A stretch of 64,000 nucleotides of DNA from JBOGOC01 sp050747525. GTDB taxonomy: Bacteria > Acidobacteriota > Polarisedimenticolia > JACPZX01 > DASXTC01. How positions within the stretch are numbered: position 1 is the stretch's first letter; each line of letters opens with the position of its first letter. Made by a program: the position numbers and the translations under genes. Below the pieces are notes generated by a model. That model did no database searches. It worked only from the letters and a program-made list of their open reading frames with translations, and had not been told where the DNA came from. The stretch is from contig JBOGOC010000107.1 in the NCBI GenBank assembly GCA_050747525.1, forward strand, positions 7,483-71,482. Direction: 5' to 3'. Below, one piece after another: positions 63,953-64,000 of this stretch.

Positions 63953-64000
63953 ATGGGAGCAGAAGCTCGCAGGATTCGCACGGCGGTCCAACGTCATCAG
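63953..64000 (+). CDS. Start of a gene running off the window
   Basis: ATG with GAGGAGG 8 nt upstream opens a frame (MGAEARRIRTAVQRHQ) that is still open at the window end. Too short to identify. Confidence 0.35.
   Translation, partial: MGAEARRIRTAVQRHQ

Overview
The window looks like a piece of a high-G+C, Gram-negative bacterial chromosome (about two thirds G+C by eye). It carries outer-membrane barrels, many Sec signal peptides, a serine/threonine kinase with a TolB/PD40 propeller, an S9 peptidase, RHS proteins and Cys-rich surface repeats. That mix fits Acidobacteriota or a neighbouring soil/sediment phylum. The placement is inference from gene content; there is no rRNA or other marker gene in the window.

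Layout. 1-4360: end of a secreted Cys-rich repeat protein, an Fpg/Nei glycosylase, a retropepsin-like protease with PDZ domain and a small orphan gene. 4326-9918: S9 peptidase, then a divergent membrane pyrophosphatase (hppA) coupled to a secreted protein of unknown function. 9926-10104: first copy of an intergenic palindromic element; the second copy is at 61135-61315. 10141-16718: MFS exporter, outer-membrane protein, a receiver-GGDEF-EAL regulator, a cysteine synthase and a DUF2891 protein. 16669-23875: a patatin/Omp85 (type Vd) protein, then a co-directional run of envelope genes ending in a sulfatase and a membrane protein. 23872-29635: kinase-DUF948-YtxH operon, diverging from GTP-dependent PEP carboxykinase and a small exported protein. 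29685-30412: VapBC toxin-antitoxin pair. 30413-43326: two tandem giant RHS genes (about 6.3 kb each) that share their promoter. 43481-49261: ankyrin-PQQ protein, then amidohydrolase, class V aminotransferase and amino-acid permease as one overlapping operon. 49200-52205: GFA-family gene, exported RidA-like protein, and an HNH endonuclease with a near-consensus promoter inside an inverted repeat. 52612-56138: S8 protease interrupted by a one-base frameshift. 56487-61132: three-gene formate dehydrogenase operon. 61488-64000: a lower-G+C accessory tail with a TIR-like protein, a possible PD-(D/E)XK nuclease, an IS3 transposase remnant and unknown genes.

The most informative locus is the formate dehydrogenase. 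The catalytic gene reads through an in-frame UGA (Sec84) followed by a stem-loop with a GGUCU apical loop. The catalytic subunit lacks its usual N-terminal [4Fe-4S] domain, which instead ends the third gene of the operon. With the fused NuoE/NuoF-like second gene this should form an NAD-linked, selenocysteine-containing formate dehydrogenase. The other notable signals are the paired palindromic elements, HExxH motifs resembling the eCIS-core domain inside both RHS proteins, tandem peptide repeats unique to one RHS copy, and the accessory tail.
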